Positions 1 to 9,192 of a DNA stretch of 64,000 nt are shown here, piece by piece. The stretch's first letter is position 1; each line of letters opens with the position of its first letter. The notes beneath the pieces are model-generated. The model saw nothing but the letters and a program-made list of their open reading frames with translations. It had not been told where the DNA came from and searched no databases. The position numbers were made by a program, and so were the translations under genes. Source of the DNA: an uncultured Arenicella sp. (GTDB lineage: Bacteria; Pseudomonadota; Gammaproteobacteria; Arenicellales; Arenicellaceae); NCBI GenBank assembly GCA_937922925.1, contig CALAKU010000022.1, forward strand, positions 1-64,000, given 5' to 3'.

Positions 1-3000
1 GAACTAGGACAATTCATCGATGAGCAACATGAAATCAATGATATTGCTGCCGACATCACCGCTGAGGAGCAAGAACCCGTTAGTATTGAAAGCTTCGATG
101 TCCAAGACGTCAATGATTTGCAAGACGACGATGATGTTGAGAACGATATCGTTAATCTTGACTTTGACCTTGACTCAGAAGATTTTTCGACCAGCCTTGT
201 CAACGATTTGGTTGCCGAATCGCCGGAGGCGAGCGCCTTGTCTTTGGGCTCAATTGAAGACACCGAGCAAGACGATGCTGAGCAAGAAATTGTTGAGCAA
301 GAAATTGTTGAGCAAGAAATTGTTGAGCAAGAAATTAGCGAGTCAGATGTTGAGCTTATAGAAAGCGAAGATGAGGCTGTTGAACTCGATGCGGCTGTCG
401 ACTCTGTTGGCGATGAGAACGACGATTTTTCAATTACTTTTGATGATTTGTCGCTTGAAGATATCGAGGCAGAAGAAGCCGCGAGTGGCGCAGCCTCTGT
501 AGTTGATCTGGGCGAGACAGATGATGAGAGTTTAGAAGACCTTATCGATTTAGATGAACAAATCAGCGTTGTTGAATTCGCCAGCGATATCATCATCGAA
601 GAAGACTCAATTGTCGAATTGTCGGATGAGATCGTCAGCCTTGATTTGGACGATGAGCCTACCGAAATAGAACTGATCGATGATCAAAGTTTAGAGCAGG
701 CCTCGGATTTAGAAATCGAATCGTCGTCTTTGTTGATCGTTAATGACGCCGAAATGCGCGAGGTATTCACTCGCGAAGCACTCACGAATATCGAAAACTT
801 AGAGCATGAGTTGCAACAAGACCATGCGGCGCTGTCTGAAGACGACTCGCTGGCTATCGGATTGCACACTCTGCTTGGCAATGCTCGCACGCTTGGCTTC
901 GATCAAGTTGCCATGGCCTTGCATTGCGCAGAAACTTTGTACTTAGCGAAAGCCGCATCTGGAAAAGCGCTCGATCATCAAGAAAAAGAAGTGTTGCAAT
1001 CAGTGACGAGCGCGCTTCGCGAAGGCATCGAAAACGCGACCGATACTGCGCCTTACTATCACTGGGAAGACGCGCAGTGGAGCACCATCACGCAGACCCT
1101 TGATGAGCTAATAGATAACGCTAAGAAAGATATCTCAAGCGAGGTTATTGAAGAGCCGGGCGATTCAGATGAGCTGATTGAGCTTGAAGCGGCTGCAGAT
1201 GTCGAATTGCTCGAGGACGATGTTTTAGTGTCAACAAAAGAGCCAACCCAATTTCATCAGCCGTCTGAAGAATTGGTTATTGATGCAAGCTCACTCATGG
1301 CTAGCTCCGATAGCGAAGAGAGCGATGGCAGGGATGCAGAAATGATCGACTTGGATCCTTCAACTGCCGATGTGTTAGATATTGATGCGCGAGAGATTGA
1401 TGCACTGGACACTGATGAGATAGAGATTGATGCGCCTGATGAGTCGCCACTTGATGAAGCATACGAGGAGCGAGATCGAGTCGCGGCAGTGTTTGAGGGG
1501 CTAGAGCCGATAGATGACTTAGTCGCAGACGAAATCGCAGAAGTTGCGCCCGCCGCGGATGACCTTGATGCTAGCGTTGATACAGAGGTCGACCTTGACG
1601 ATGACTTAGTTTCCATAGAAGCCTCTTTGTCGGCTTTGCAGAACCCAGCAGAAAATCAAACTGCCGAGCAAATTACAGAGCAAGAGGAAAGCGAGCCGGC
1701 GCAAGAGTTAGGTTCAGAGGCCGAGCTACAAAGCTTGTTGCCAGACGACTTAACCAATTTGCTTGAAGACGATATTTTGGTCGACGATGCCCTTACCTTG
1801 AATGGTGATGGTGTAGACACAGACACAGACACAGACACAGACACAGACACAGACACAGACACAGACACAGACACAGACACAGACACAGACACAGACACAG
1901 ACACAGAAGCCGAAGCCGAAGCCGAAGCCGAAGCCGAAGCCGAAGCCGAAGCCGAAGCCGAAGCCGAAGCCGAAGCCGAAGCCGATCTTCCCGTTGAAGA
2001 AGTGAGCCAAGAGCTCAAAGCCATTTTTGTCGAAGAGCTGCGTGGCTTACATCATGAACTTGATAACGAGGTAGCCAAGCTTTCCAATCTTGGTGAAATG
2101 GCTCCAGCGATGGCGAATGTGTTGCGCCATTTGCACACCATTAAGGGCAGTTCGTTGATGGCTGAAGCGGATCAACTCGGTGGCCTGACTCACCATACTG
2201 AAACCTTTCTAGAAACCAACTTCATTCGCAACGACGACGATCTACAAAGTGTTCGTCGAACCTTAGAGCAGTATATTGACTCGGTCGATGTTGCAGCGAA
2301 AGCCTACAGCAAAGACGAGGAGTTTACGCCACCAACGGATTTGCTTGAGCGCCTCGGTGTCAACGAGGGCTTGGTTGAAGAAACATTGGCGCAAGACGCC
2401 GCTGCGCAAGAGCCGCCTTCCGACCAAATCGAGAACGACTCCGATGAGCGAGACAATGAGCAACGTTTACTGCGCTCCAGTGAGCTTCAAGAAGAGTTCG
2501 CCGCCGTTAATAATCAGTTGCAAGATGTGTTTGCGAATTGGAAATCTGCACGGGGCTGGCCAAAGGTTCGGCCGCTGATGAGTGAGCAGCTTACGCAACT
2601 GCATGAGCTGATTGACAAAGACTCAAGCACCTTGAGTGAGCTGGCGCCTTTAGTGAACCGAGGCCATGTTTATATCGATCAGCTTGAATTAAAGAAAGCC
2701 AAAGAATATCGAAACGCCAAAACCTTATTAGAAGAAGCTTTCGATGCGATTGCGGTGGGCGCAAGAGGCTTATTGTCGGGTAAAACAATGGACAACTACG
2801 ACGACCTGATGGATCGTCTGAGTGTTATAGATTCCGAAGCTCAAAGTAAGACTGAATTGGATGATACGGCCCCTAGTTCGGACGAACCTTCTCGCCCCGC
2901 GGTGTTTGTACCTGGGTCAAAAGAACTCAACGATCAAGAGCAAGCCGATAAAGAGCGCCAAGAAGCGGCCGCTCGTGATCGGGCTGCTGCACTGCGTATC

Positions 3001-4806
3001 CGCACCGAAACCTTAGACAGTCTGACCAACTTTGTTGGTGACGCGAGTATGAACCGCTCGCAAATGCGCGAAGAAGTGGTGTCTATCAAGTCGGTCGTCG
3101 ATACCTTATATGACAATGTTCAACGCTTCGGTAAGCAGCTCAGAGAATTAGAGATTGAAGCGGATGCAAAAATCACCTCGCGAACCAATGAAAATTTCAC
3201 TGATCGCAGTGAAGAGTTTGATCCGCTGGAGCTCGATCGGTACACAAAATTGCAGCAGTTATCGCGCGGGCTGGCTGAAAACCTCGATGAACTTGGGGGT
3301 ATACAAAACTCATTAAGTAGTTTTGTCTATAAGGCTGAAACCTCACTGCAAAAACAAGAGCGTCTAAATCGCGAATTGCAAGATGAAATCATGCAGGTTC
3401 GACTGGTCTCCTTTGGAGGTATCGCCCCGCAACTTAGGCAAGTTGTTCGCCGTACCGCTCGTGAGTTGGACAAAGACGCAGAGCTAAGCATTGAAGGCGC
3501 CGATGTGCGCTTGGACAAAGCCATTTTAGATGGCGTAGTTCCAGCGTTGGAGCATATGCTAAGAAATGCGGTTGATCACGGTATTGAAAGCAAGCAAGAC
3601 CGCGCAAAAAGCGCCAAACCTGCAATGGGCAAAGTCATTGTTGAATGTCGCCAAGTCGCTCGTGAGATTTTAATCAGTGTTCGCGACGATGGCATTGGCT
3701 TGGATTTAGAAAAAATCAAAGCCAAGGCGATTGAAGACAACCTATTGGCAGCCGATCAAGAGCTTAACCCGCAAGATATGATGATGTATATCTCGCAAAG
3801 CGGCTTTAGCACAGCCGAAAAATTAACGCAGATATCCGGTCGTGGTGTCGGCATGGACGTGGTTCAGTCTACCCTGCGCCGTATGAGCGGCAGCATCTCC
3901 TACGACTTGGAAAACACGCAGCCGGGGTCTCATTTTACGATTCGCTTGCCGATTTCGCTGGCCGTAACCAGCGCGATGTTTGTTGAGTCGGGCAAAGAAA
4001 CCTTTGCGATTTCGGCGCGCACCATTGAGCGCGTTGTTAACATTGAGGTTGATGAGTTGATTGGCCATTTGAAAGCCGAGAAACCGAGTTTAGACGTTGA
4101 CGATATTAACTATGCTCTGATCGATCTGGCCGATTACCTTGGCTACGATTCTCAGCTGCCAATGATGTCAGGCAAGCTCTCTGTGATTTTGGTAAACGCG
4201 GGTGTGCAAAACATCGCTGTAATCGTAGAGAAACTGTTTGAGACTCAAGAGATCGTGGTTAAGAATCTGGGCGATCATTTAGGTCGAATCCCAATTTACG
4301 CTGGCGCAACCATTCGGGCCGATGGCTCAGTTGTTTTGCTGCTTGATCTTGTCGGTATTTCTTATTACGAATCTTTTGTTGCTATTCCTGAGCAAAATAT
4401 TGGCGTCACGCAAACCATTCCTACGGTAATGGTGGTTGATGATTCGCTCACCGTTCGTAAATCGGCTGAACGTGACATTACCAGCCTTGGCATCAATTCA
4501 ATTTTGGCGAAAGACGGTTTGGATGCTCAGGTGCAACTGCGCCAGGAAGCTCCAGATATGATTTTGCTCGACATAGAAATGCCGCGTATGGACGGTTTTG
4601 AGCTGCTTGAGTGGGTTAAATCAAGCGACGACCTCAAGCACATCCCAGTGGTTATGATCTCATCGCGTGCTACTGAAAAATACATTGATAAGGCCACTGA
4701 TTTAGGTTGTGCCGCCTTTTTAGGAAAACCCTATTTGCTTGAAAATTTAGTACAGGTATTCAATCAATACCTAGAGCTAGAGCAACCTATTGAATTGGAT
4801 CAATAA
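1..4806 (+). CDS. chpA: ChpA/PilL-type hybrid CheA histidine kinase (5' end cut by window edge)
   Basis: The frame is open from base 1, so the start lies outside the window; about 1601 residues are visible. This is a CheA-like kinase of the type IV pilus chemosensory (Pil-Chp) system. In order: a long acidic Asp/Glu-rich stretch; a divergent Hpt domain with its His at 865-867 (HTLLGN, where the usual Lys is Leu); an acidic linker with two hexanucleotide arrays (1816-1983); a canonical Hpt with HTIKGS, His at 2134-2136; a CheA dimerisation/ATPase region (N box around Asn 3565-3567, DDGIGL, GRGVGMDVV); a CheW-like domain (about 3940-4400); and a C-terminal receiver (VVDDS, phospho-acceptor Asp 4570-4572 in LLDIEMP). 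The Hpt-kinase-CheW-receiver order and the following ChpC-like gene favour ChpA over flagellar CheA. Fewer Hpt domains are visible than in Pseudomonas ChpA, but the N-terminus is missing. Confidence 0.9.
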   Translation, partial: ELGQFIDEQHEINDIAADITAEEQEPVSIESFDVQDVNDLQDDDDVENDIVNLDFDLDSEDFSTSLVNDLVAESPEASALSLGSIEDTEQDDAEQEIVEQEIVEQEIVEQEISESDVELIESEDEAVELDAAVDSVGDENDDFSITFDDLSLEDIEAEEAASGAASVVDLGETDDESLEDLIDLDEQISVVEFASDIIIEEDSIVELSDEIVSLDLDDEPTEIELIDDQSLEQASDLEIESSSLLIVNDAEMREVFTREALTNIENLEHELQQDHAALSEDDSLAIGLHTLLGNARTLGFDQVAMALHCAETLYLAKAASGKALDHQEKEVLQSVTSALREGIENATDTAPYYHWEDAQWSTITQTLDELIDNAKKDISSEVIEEPGDSDELIELEAAADVELLEDDVLVSTKEPTQFHQPSEELVIDASSLMASSDSEESDGRDAEMIDLDPSTADVLDIDAREIDALDTDEIEIDAPDESPLDEAYEERDRVAAVFEGLEPIDDLVADEIAEVAPAADDLDASVDTEVDLDDDLVSIEASLSALQNPAENQTAEQITEQEESEPAQELGSEAELQSLLPDDLTNLLEDDILVDDALTLNGDGVDTDTDTDTDTDTDTDTDTDTDTDTDTDTDTEAEAEAEAEAEAEAEAEAEAEAEAEADLPVEEVSQELKAIFVEELRGLHHELDNEVAKLSNLGEMAPAMANVLRHLHTIKGSSLMAEADQLGGLTHHTETFLETNFIRNDDDLQSVRRTLEQYIDSVDVAAKAYSKDEEFTPPTDLLERLGVNEGLVEETLAQDAAAQEPPSDQIENDSDERDNEQRLLRSSELQEEFAAVNNQLQDVFANWKSARGWPKVRPLMSEQLTQLHELIDKDSSTLSELAPLVNRGHVYIDQLELKKAKEYRNAKTLLEEAFDAIAVGARGLLSGKTMDNYDDLMDRLSVIDSEAQSKTELDDTAPSSDEPSRPAVFVPGSKELNDQEQADKERQEAAARDRAAALRIRTETLDSLTNFVGDASMNRSQMREEVVSIKSVVDTLYDNVQRFGKQLRELEIEADAKITSRTNENFTDRSEEFDPLELDRYTKLQQLSRGLAENLDELGGIQNSLSSFVYKAETSLQKQERLNRELQDEIMQVRLVSFGGIAPQLRQVVRRTARELDKDAELSIEGADVRLDKAILDGVVPALEHMLRNAVDHGIESKQDRAKSAKPAMGKVIVECRQVAREILISVRDDGIGLDLEKIKAKAIEDNLLAADQELNPQDMMMYISQSGFSTAEKLTQISGRGVGMDVVQSTLRRMSGSISYDLENTQPGSHFTIRLPISLAVTSAMFVESGKETFAISARTIERVVNIEVDELIGHLKAEKPSLDVDDINYALIDLADYLGYDSQLPMMSGKLSVILVNAGVQNIAVIVEKLFETQEIVVKNLGDHLGRIPIYAGATIRADGSVVLLLDLVGISYYESFVAIPEQNIGVTQTIPTVMVVDDSLTVRKSAERDITSLGINSILAKDGLDAQVQLRQEAPDMILLDIEMPRMDGFELLEWVKSSDDLKHIPVVMISSRATEKYIDKATDLGCAAFLGKPYLLENLVQVFNQYLELEQPIELDQ
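280..336 (+). repeat. 15-bp in-frame tandem repeat in chpA, about 4 copies
   Basis: Units GAGCAAGAAATTGTT start at 280, 295, 310 and 325; the last lacks its final GTT. They encode Glu-Gln-Glu-Ile-Val repeats in the acidic N-terminal region. The copies are identical, which suggests recent slippage or a recent duplication. The unit is a multiple of three, so copy-number change keeps the reading frame. Confidence 0.9.
1816..1905 (+). repeat. Hexanucleotide microsatellite (GACACA)15 in chpA
   Basis: Fifteen perfect copies of GACACA encode fifteen Asp-Thr pairs in the linker before the canonical Hpt domain. A second hexamer array follows with no spacer. Perfect arrays of this length are prone to slipped-strand mispairing; with a 6-bp unit, each gain or loss changes linker length by two residues without a frameshift. 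Confidence 0.95.
1906..1983 (+). repeat. Hexanucleotide microsatellite (GAAGCC)13 in chpA
   Basis: Thirteen perfect copies of GAAGCC encode thirteen Glu-Ala pairs, directly after the GACACA array. The two arrays form one 168-bp, 56-residue low-complexity acidic linker. Glu-Ala repeats tend to be helical and Asp-Thr repeats extended, so this may act as a variable-length spacer (inference). Confidence 0.95.
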
Positions 4807-4811
4807 GCCTT

Positions 4812-5291
4812 ATGAGTCAGGACAAACTAGATTGTTATATTCTCCCCAGTCTACCGGTGCCGATGTTGTTGCCGGTCGAATGCGTTGCTCAAGTGCTTGA
4901 GCAAGCCGAGATTGAGGCCTTGTCTGAGAGCCGTGCAGCGTGGATGCGCGGGCACGTGAACTGGCGTAATCAGCGCTTACCGGTGATGTCTTTTGCTGAT
5001 TTGCATAGCGGTGCGCACAGTAGCGGCGTAGCAGGTGATAACAAGTCAAAAGATAAGGGGCAAGCGTTAGTGGTGGTGTTAAATCCAATACCTAATGCGG
5101 CCCGAAAGGCCTACTCGGCGCTATTGTGTTTCGGTGAAGCCCAATCGCTTGCCGTAGACGCATCAGTTGATATGAGCGACTTGCCAAAAGGAATGGACAA
5201 GCGATACGTGGAAGCCACTGTCTCGGTTGATGAAAACACCTTTGTGATCCCTAAGCTCGATGCCCTCGCGGTTGCTTTCTCCTATTTTTAG
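4812..5291 (+). CDS. chpC: CheW-like scaffold protein, ChpC type
   Basis: A 159-residue single CheW-like domain protein starting 5 bases after the chpA stop, so almost certainly cotranscribed with it. Recognisable CheW-type features are the N-terminal strand region LPVPMLLPVECVAQV, the central WMRGHVNWRNQRLPVMSF segment (equivalent of the CheW 'G.. WRG..lPvi' motif) and a C-terminal FVIPKLDALA strand. In Pseudomonas, chpC encodes a second CheW-like adaptor near chpA. The protein is expected to couple the ChpA kinase to a chemoreceptor in the Pil-Chp array. The ChpC name rests mainly on position; a generic CheW-domain protein is the alternative. Confidence 0.75.
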   Translation: MSQDKLDCYILPSLPVPMLLPVECVAQVLEQAEIEALSESRAAWMRGHVNWRNQRLPVMSFADLHSGAHSSGVAGDNKSKDKGQALVVVLNPIPNAARKAYSALLCFGEAQSLAVDASVDMSDLPKGMDKRYVEATVSVDENTFVIPKLDALAVAFSYF

Positions 5292-5603
5292 CGCGTTTCT
5301 GTTGCTTCGAGAGCGCTCCTAATAAAGCGTTCACGCTTGTCAGTCTCAAGTTAACAGTCTCGTCCTGATCGACCTCGGAACTAATTGGCTGGGCTAAGCC
5401 GGTTGATCTAAGGCCCCCTTTTGCGCGCGAGGGGCACACACATTACTCCCCATCGAGATTATCTTGCTGCGCGCAAATTGGCGCGCAAATTTGTTATAGT
5501 ACGCCTGCGAAATCACCGTGCGATTGTTATTGTCGTCGCCAATTAAAATCCAATTTGCCAAGCCAATCCGCTTATCACATAGCGTTCTAGGAGCCTTTTA
5601 CTC
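5292..5603. other. Intergenic region between chpC and tkt (312 bases)
   Basis: No convincing gene. It holds a short GC-rich direct repeat and an extended -10 promoter close to tkt (annotated separately), and a TAGGAG ribosome binding site at about 5588-5593. Short ORFs here have no recognisable features. A weak hairpin near 5412-5436 (GCCCC...GGGGC) lacks a T-run and is not called a terminator. Confidence 0.6.
5469..5500 (+). promoter_or_regulatory. Extended -10 promoter with tandem 12-bp direct repeat, upstream of tkt
   Basis: TGTTATAGT at 5492-5500 is an extended -10 element (TG-N-TATAGT). The -35 zone is occupied by two tandem copies of GCGCGCAAATT (5469-5479 and 5481-5491, 12-bp period) and there is no good -35 hexamer. 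Promoters with extended -10 elements tolerate weak -35 sites. The repeat sits where an activator or repressor would bind. Transcription would begin near 5507, about 97 bases before tkt. Confidence 0.5.
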
Positions 5604-7616
5604 ATGTCATCGATTTCTCGCCAGCAATGCGCTGATGCTATTCGAATCCTTGCCGCGGATGCGGTGCAACAAGCCAACTCGGGGCATCCTGGGGCGCCAA
5701 TGGGCATGGCCGATATCGCTCAAGTGGTTTGGGGCGATTTTTTGAGCCATAACCCAGTGAACCCACAGTGGATGAATCGCGATCGTTTTGTGCTCTCAAA
5801 TGGTCATGGGTCGATGTTGATTTATGCCTTGCTGCACCTAAGTGGTTACGATGTCAGCGCCGATGATTTACGTGATTTTCGTCAACTGCATTCCAAAACA
5901 CCTGGGCATCCAGAGCACGGTTATACACCAGGTGTTGAAACCACCACTGGCCCTCTTGGCCAAGGTATCGCTAACGCCGTGGGTATGGCGATCGGTGAAG
6001 CCTCGCTGGCGGCACAATTTAATACGCCAGAGCATCAAATCATAGATCACCATACATACGTGTTTATGGGCGACGGCTGCATGATGGAAGGTATCTCGCA
6101 CGAAGCCTGTTCTTTGGCCGGCACCTTGGGACTAGGCAAGCTGATCGCCTATTGGGATGACAACGGCATTTCAATTGACGGTGAAGTTGAAGCGTGGTTC
6201 AGCGACGATACCCCGGCCCGCTTTCGCAGTTATGGTTGGCAGGTAATTGATGGTGTAGACGGGCACGATTCCGCTGCAATCGCGGCGGCCACAGAGCAGG
6301 CGCGACAAGAGACGTCTAAACCCACCTTGATTTGCTGTCGCACTGTGATCGGCAAGGGCTCGCCAAACAAACAAGGTAGCGAAAGCTGCCACGGCGCGCC
6401 TCTTGGGGCCGATGAAATTGCCTTGGTACGCGAAAAACTGGATTGGCAAGCCGCTCCGTTTGAGGTACCCAGTGATGTCATGCAAGCCTGGGATGCTAAA
6501 CAAAAAGGCGCTGAATCCGAGCAACAATGGCAAAGCCGCTTCGACGCGTATGCCAGCGCCGAGCCTGAGTTAGCGGCAGAGCTTAAGCGCCGTGTTGCCG
6601 GTGAGTTGCCCGCAGACTGGGCCTCGACAACTCAACAAATGATTGCTGAGGCGCAAAAAGAAGGAGCCGATTTAGCAACACGCAAGGCCAGTTTGGTGGC
6701 GCTCAATAAGCTTGGGCCGTTCTTACCAGAGCTCATTGGCGGTTCAGCTGATTTGGCGGGCTCTAACTACACCATATGGGATCAATCCAAACCCATCAGT
6801 GCGCAAGACGCGAGCGGTAATTATTTGTATTTTGGTGTGCGTGAATTTGCCATGTCAGCAATCTGTAATGGTTTAGCTTTATACGGCGGTTTTAAAGCGT
6901 ATGCGGCGACGTTTCTTGTGTTCACCGATTACATGCGTAACGGCATGCGCATGTCAGCTTTGATGAAGCAACCGGTGGTCTATGTGTTAACCCACGACTC
7001 AATCGGTTTGGGCGAAGATGGGCCAACTCATCAGCCCGTAGAGCACGTTGCTAGCTTGCGGCTAATTCCCAACATGTCACTGTGGCGGCCTTGTGATGCC
7101 GTTGAGTCATTGATTGCTTGGACGGTTGCCTGTGAGCAAAAAAGCAAACCATCTAGCTTGGTGTTTTCGCGCCAGACGCTGCCCCACCAAGCGCGTTCAG
7201 ATCAGCAATTGGCTGATGTCGCCAAAGGCGGTTATGTTCTTAAAGATGCCGAAGGTACGCTAGGTACGCCCGATTTAATATTAATTGCCACGGGTTCTGA
7301 GGTTGCTCTTGCGATGCAAGCTGCTGAGCAGTTAGAACAAAATGGCAGTCGGGTTCGTGTTGTTTCAATGCCCTGTACCGATGCCTTTGATGCCCAAGCC
7401 GATGACTACAAAGAATCGGTATTGCCAGCACAAGTCACTAAGCGCATAGCAATTGAAGCCGGTATCAGTGACTACTGGTACAAATATGTCGGCCTCTCCG
7501 GCCGCGTAGTGGGCATGCAGAGCTTTGGTGAATCGGCACCAGCCAATCAGCTGTTTGAGCACTTTGGTTTTACGGTTGATAATGTTGTTTCGATCGCGCA
7601 AGAAATACTCGCGTAG
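5604..7616 (+). CDS. tkt: Transketolase
   Basis: A 670-residue thiamine-diphosphate enzyme of the pentose phosphate pathway that moves two-carbon ketol units between sugar phosphates. The length is typical of bacterial TktA. The N-terminus has the conserved [11 protein letters not shown] motif; the TPP/Mg site is GDGCMMEG at residues 156-163 followed by an Asn about 28 residues on; the pyrimidine domain has the [10 protein letters not shown] and [14 protein letters not shown] motifs. The ATG at 5604 has TAGGAG about 10 bases upstream. The phosphoglycerate kinase gene follows 23 bases later on the same strand. The epd/gap gene often found between tkt and pgk in gammaproteobacteria is absent, and no fba follows. 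Confidence 0.97.
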   Translation: MSSISRQQCADAIRILAADAVQQANSGHPGAPMGMADIAQVVWGDFLSHNPVNPQWMNRDRFVLSNGHGSMLIYALLHLSGYDVSADDLRDFRQLHSKTPGHPEHGYTPGVETTTGPLGQGIANAVGMAIGEASLAAQFNTPEHQIIDHHTYVFMGDGCMMEGISHEACSLAGTLGLGKLIAYWDDNGISIDGEVEAWFSDDTPARFRSYGWQVIDGVDGHDSAAIAAATEQARQETSKPTLICCRTVIGKGSPNKQGSESCHGAPLGADEIALVREKLDWQAAPFEVPSDVMQAWDAKQKGAESEQQWQSRFDAYASAEPELAAELKRRVAGELPADWASTTQQMIAEAQKEGADLATRKASLVALNKLGPFLPELIGGSADLAGSNYTIWDQSKPISAQDASGNYLYFGVREFAMSAICNGLALYGGFKAYAATFLVFTDYMRNGMRMSALMKQPVVYVLTHDSIGLGEDGPTHQPVEHVASLRLIPNMSLWRPCDAVESLIAWTVACEQKSKPSSLVFSRQTLPHQARSDQQLADVAKGGYVLKDAEGTLGTPDLILIATGSEVALAMQAAEQLEQNGSRVRVVSMPCTDAFDAQADDYKESVLPAQVTKRIAIEAGISDYWYKYVGLSGRVVGMQSFGESAPANQLFEHFGFTVDNVVSIAQEILA

Positions 7617-7639
7617 CGCTAATTGATCAGGTAACTATC

Positions 7640-8800
7640 ATGATTAAACGCATGCAAGATTTAGATTTGGCAGGTAAAACATTACTAATTCGCCAAGACT
7701 TAAATGTGCCGATCAACGAAGGCCAAGTCACCAACGATGCTCGCCTTAGAGCTTCTTTGCCGACCATCAAGCTGGCGTTGGAGTCGGGTGCTAAGATTCG
7801 CTTAATGTCGCATTTAGGCCGGCCTATTGAAGGTCAATTCGATCCAGCTCTTTCACTGGCGCCAGTCGCGGATCGGCTCGCCGAGCTATTGGGTCGTGAC
7901 GTTGTATTAGAGCGTAACTGGCTAGACTCAATGCCGTCAGATGGCCCAGACTTGGTGCTCTGTGAGAACGTACGTTTTAATCAGGGCGAGAAGGCCAATG
8001 ATAATGCGCTTGCTGAGAAAATGGCGGCCTTATGCGACATATTTGTAATGGACGCTTTTGGCACAGCTCATCGCGCTCACGCTTCTACTTGTGGGGTCGC
8101 GAAATTTGCTTCCGTCGCCTGTGCTGGCCCTTTGCTAAGCCGTGAACTTGATGCACTGGAAAAAGCGCTAAAGAATCCAGCTCGGCCTATCGTCGCAATT
8201 GTTGGCGGCTCAAAAGTATCGACTAAGTTGACGGTGCTAAAAGCGCTTTCTGAAAAAGTCGACCAACTCATTGTCGGCGGCGGCATCGCTAATACTTTTA
8301 TTGCTGCCCAAGGGCACTCAGTGGGTAAGTCGCTGTTCGAAGCTGACTTGATAGACAACGCTAAAGCGCTGAGTGCACAAGCTACGTCTAATAATGGCGA
8401 AATACCGGTGCCGCAAGATGTGGTGTGCGGCAAGGCCTTTTCTAAAGACTCCTCGGCGAAAACCATGCCTGTGAATGAGGTTGCTGACGACGACATGATT
8501 TTCGATATCGGGCCAGACACTGCCAAACGGTATGCTAATTTGCTCCATGATGCTGGCACGATTATTTGGAATGGCCCGGTAGGCGTATTTGAGTTTGAAC
8601 AGTTTGCTGAGGGCACGCGTTATCTAGCGCAAGCAATTGCTGACTCTAAGGCGTTTTCTATTGCCGGCGGTGGCGACACGGTAGCCGCTATTGATCAATT
8701 CGGGGTTGCTGATCAAATTTCTTACATTTCCACTGGAGGTGGCGCGTTTTTGGAGTTTGTCGAGGGTAAGGAGTTGCCAGGCGTAGCAGCCCTCAATTGA
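7640..8800 (+). CDS. pgk: Phosphoglycerate kinase
   Basis: A 386-residue cytoplasmic enzyme catalysing phosphate transfer between 1,3-bisphosphoglycerate and ADP. Family motifs: [11 protein letters not shown] near residue 15, the substrate-binding LMSHLGRP near 55, VGGSKVSTK near 190, NGPVGVFE near 315 and the nucleotide-binding GGGDTVAAI near 345. Length matches the short bacterial form. It lies 23 bases after tkt, so the two are probably one operon. An antisense ORF inside it (8077-8616) is a coding shadow. Confidence 0.97.
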   Translation: MIKRMQDLDLAGKTLLIRQDLNVPINEGQVTNDARLRASLPTIKLALESGAKIRLMSHLGRPIEGQFDPALSLAPVADRLAELLGRDVVLERNWLDSMPSDGPDLVLCENVRFNQGEKANDNALAEKMAALCDIFVMDAFGTAHRAHASTCGVAKFASVACAGPLLSRELDALEKALKNPARPIVAIVGGSKVSTKLTVLKALSEKVDQLIVGGGIANTFIAAQGHSVGKSLFEADLIDNAKALSAQATSNNGEIPVPQDVVCGKAFSKDSSAKTMPVNEVADDDMIFDIGPDTAKRYANLLHDAGTIIWNGPVGVFEFEQFAEGTRYLAQAIADSKAFSIAGGGDTVAAIDQFGVADQISYISTGGGAFLEFVEGKELPGVAALN

Positions 8801-9192
8801 ACGGTGCATTGGTCAATTTAGCCGCCCAATATGTGGTTTCTTCGGTTAACCAAGGTGTTTTTTCAAAAATTCACCGTATTTTTAGGTAAATAAGCCTTTA
8901 GTCTGATTGATTGTCTTTAGATGCTGCGTCAAACTATGCGTCTAAGAGATTGTTTTTCTGAATAAAGTGCCGTTTTAACCCCATTGGCCTTTAGTCTGAG
9001 TCAATCTAAAAGCACGGTAGGGTTGGCAACTTCAATAATTAGTTTTGATTGGTCTTGCTACGAGTTGGGCTGCGGTTTTGGTGTGTTCGCTTCGAACCCC
9101 AAATTTTCGTGGTACTGCAAGGCCAGCCAACACAGAGCAGAGCCTCATAATCTGCTGTGCAAAACAAGGTGAAGTTTGGAAAAAACGTTGGT
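8801..9192. other. Intergenic region between pgk and fimV (392 bases)
   Basis: I see no convincing gene. The region is AT-rich in its first half and carries a 13-bp perfect direct repeat, GCCTTTAGTCTGA, at 8894-8906 and 8987-8999. An AATTGA...TCAATT inverted repeat straddles the end of pgk (about 8796-8818) but lacks a T-run, so I do not call a terminator. Promoter elements for fimV must be here but none matches consensus well. Confidence 0.5.

Noticed and set aside
1656..2024. Minus-strand ORFs rich in Ser-Val, Ala-Ser, Gly-Phe and Cys-Val over the chpA repeats
   Set aside because: They are reverse-frame readings of the hexamer arrays and have no independent coding signal or start context.
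8077..8616. 179-residue antisense ORF within pgk
   Set aside because: It lies entirely over a well-conserved gene in the opposite strand and shows no recognisable motif; a coding shadow.
8984..9172. 62-residue ORF in the pgk-fimV gap
   Set aside because: Low-quality sequence with no start context and no recognisable feature; overlaps the fimV upstream region.
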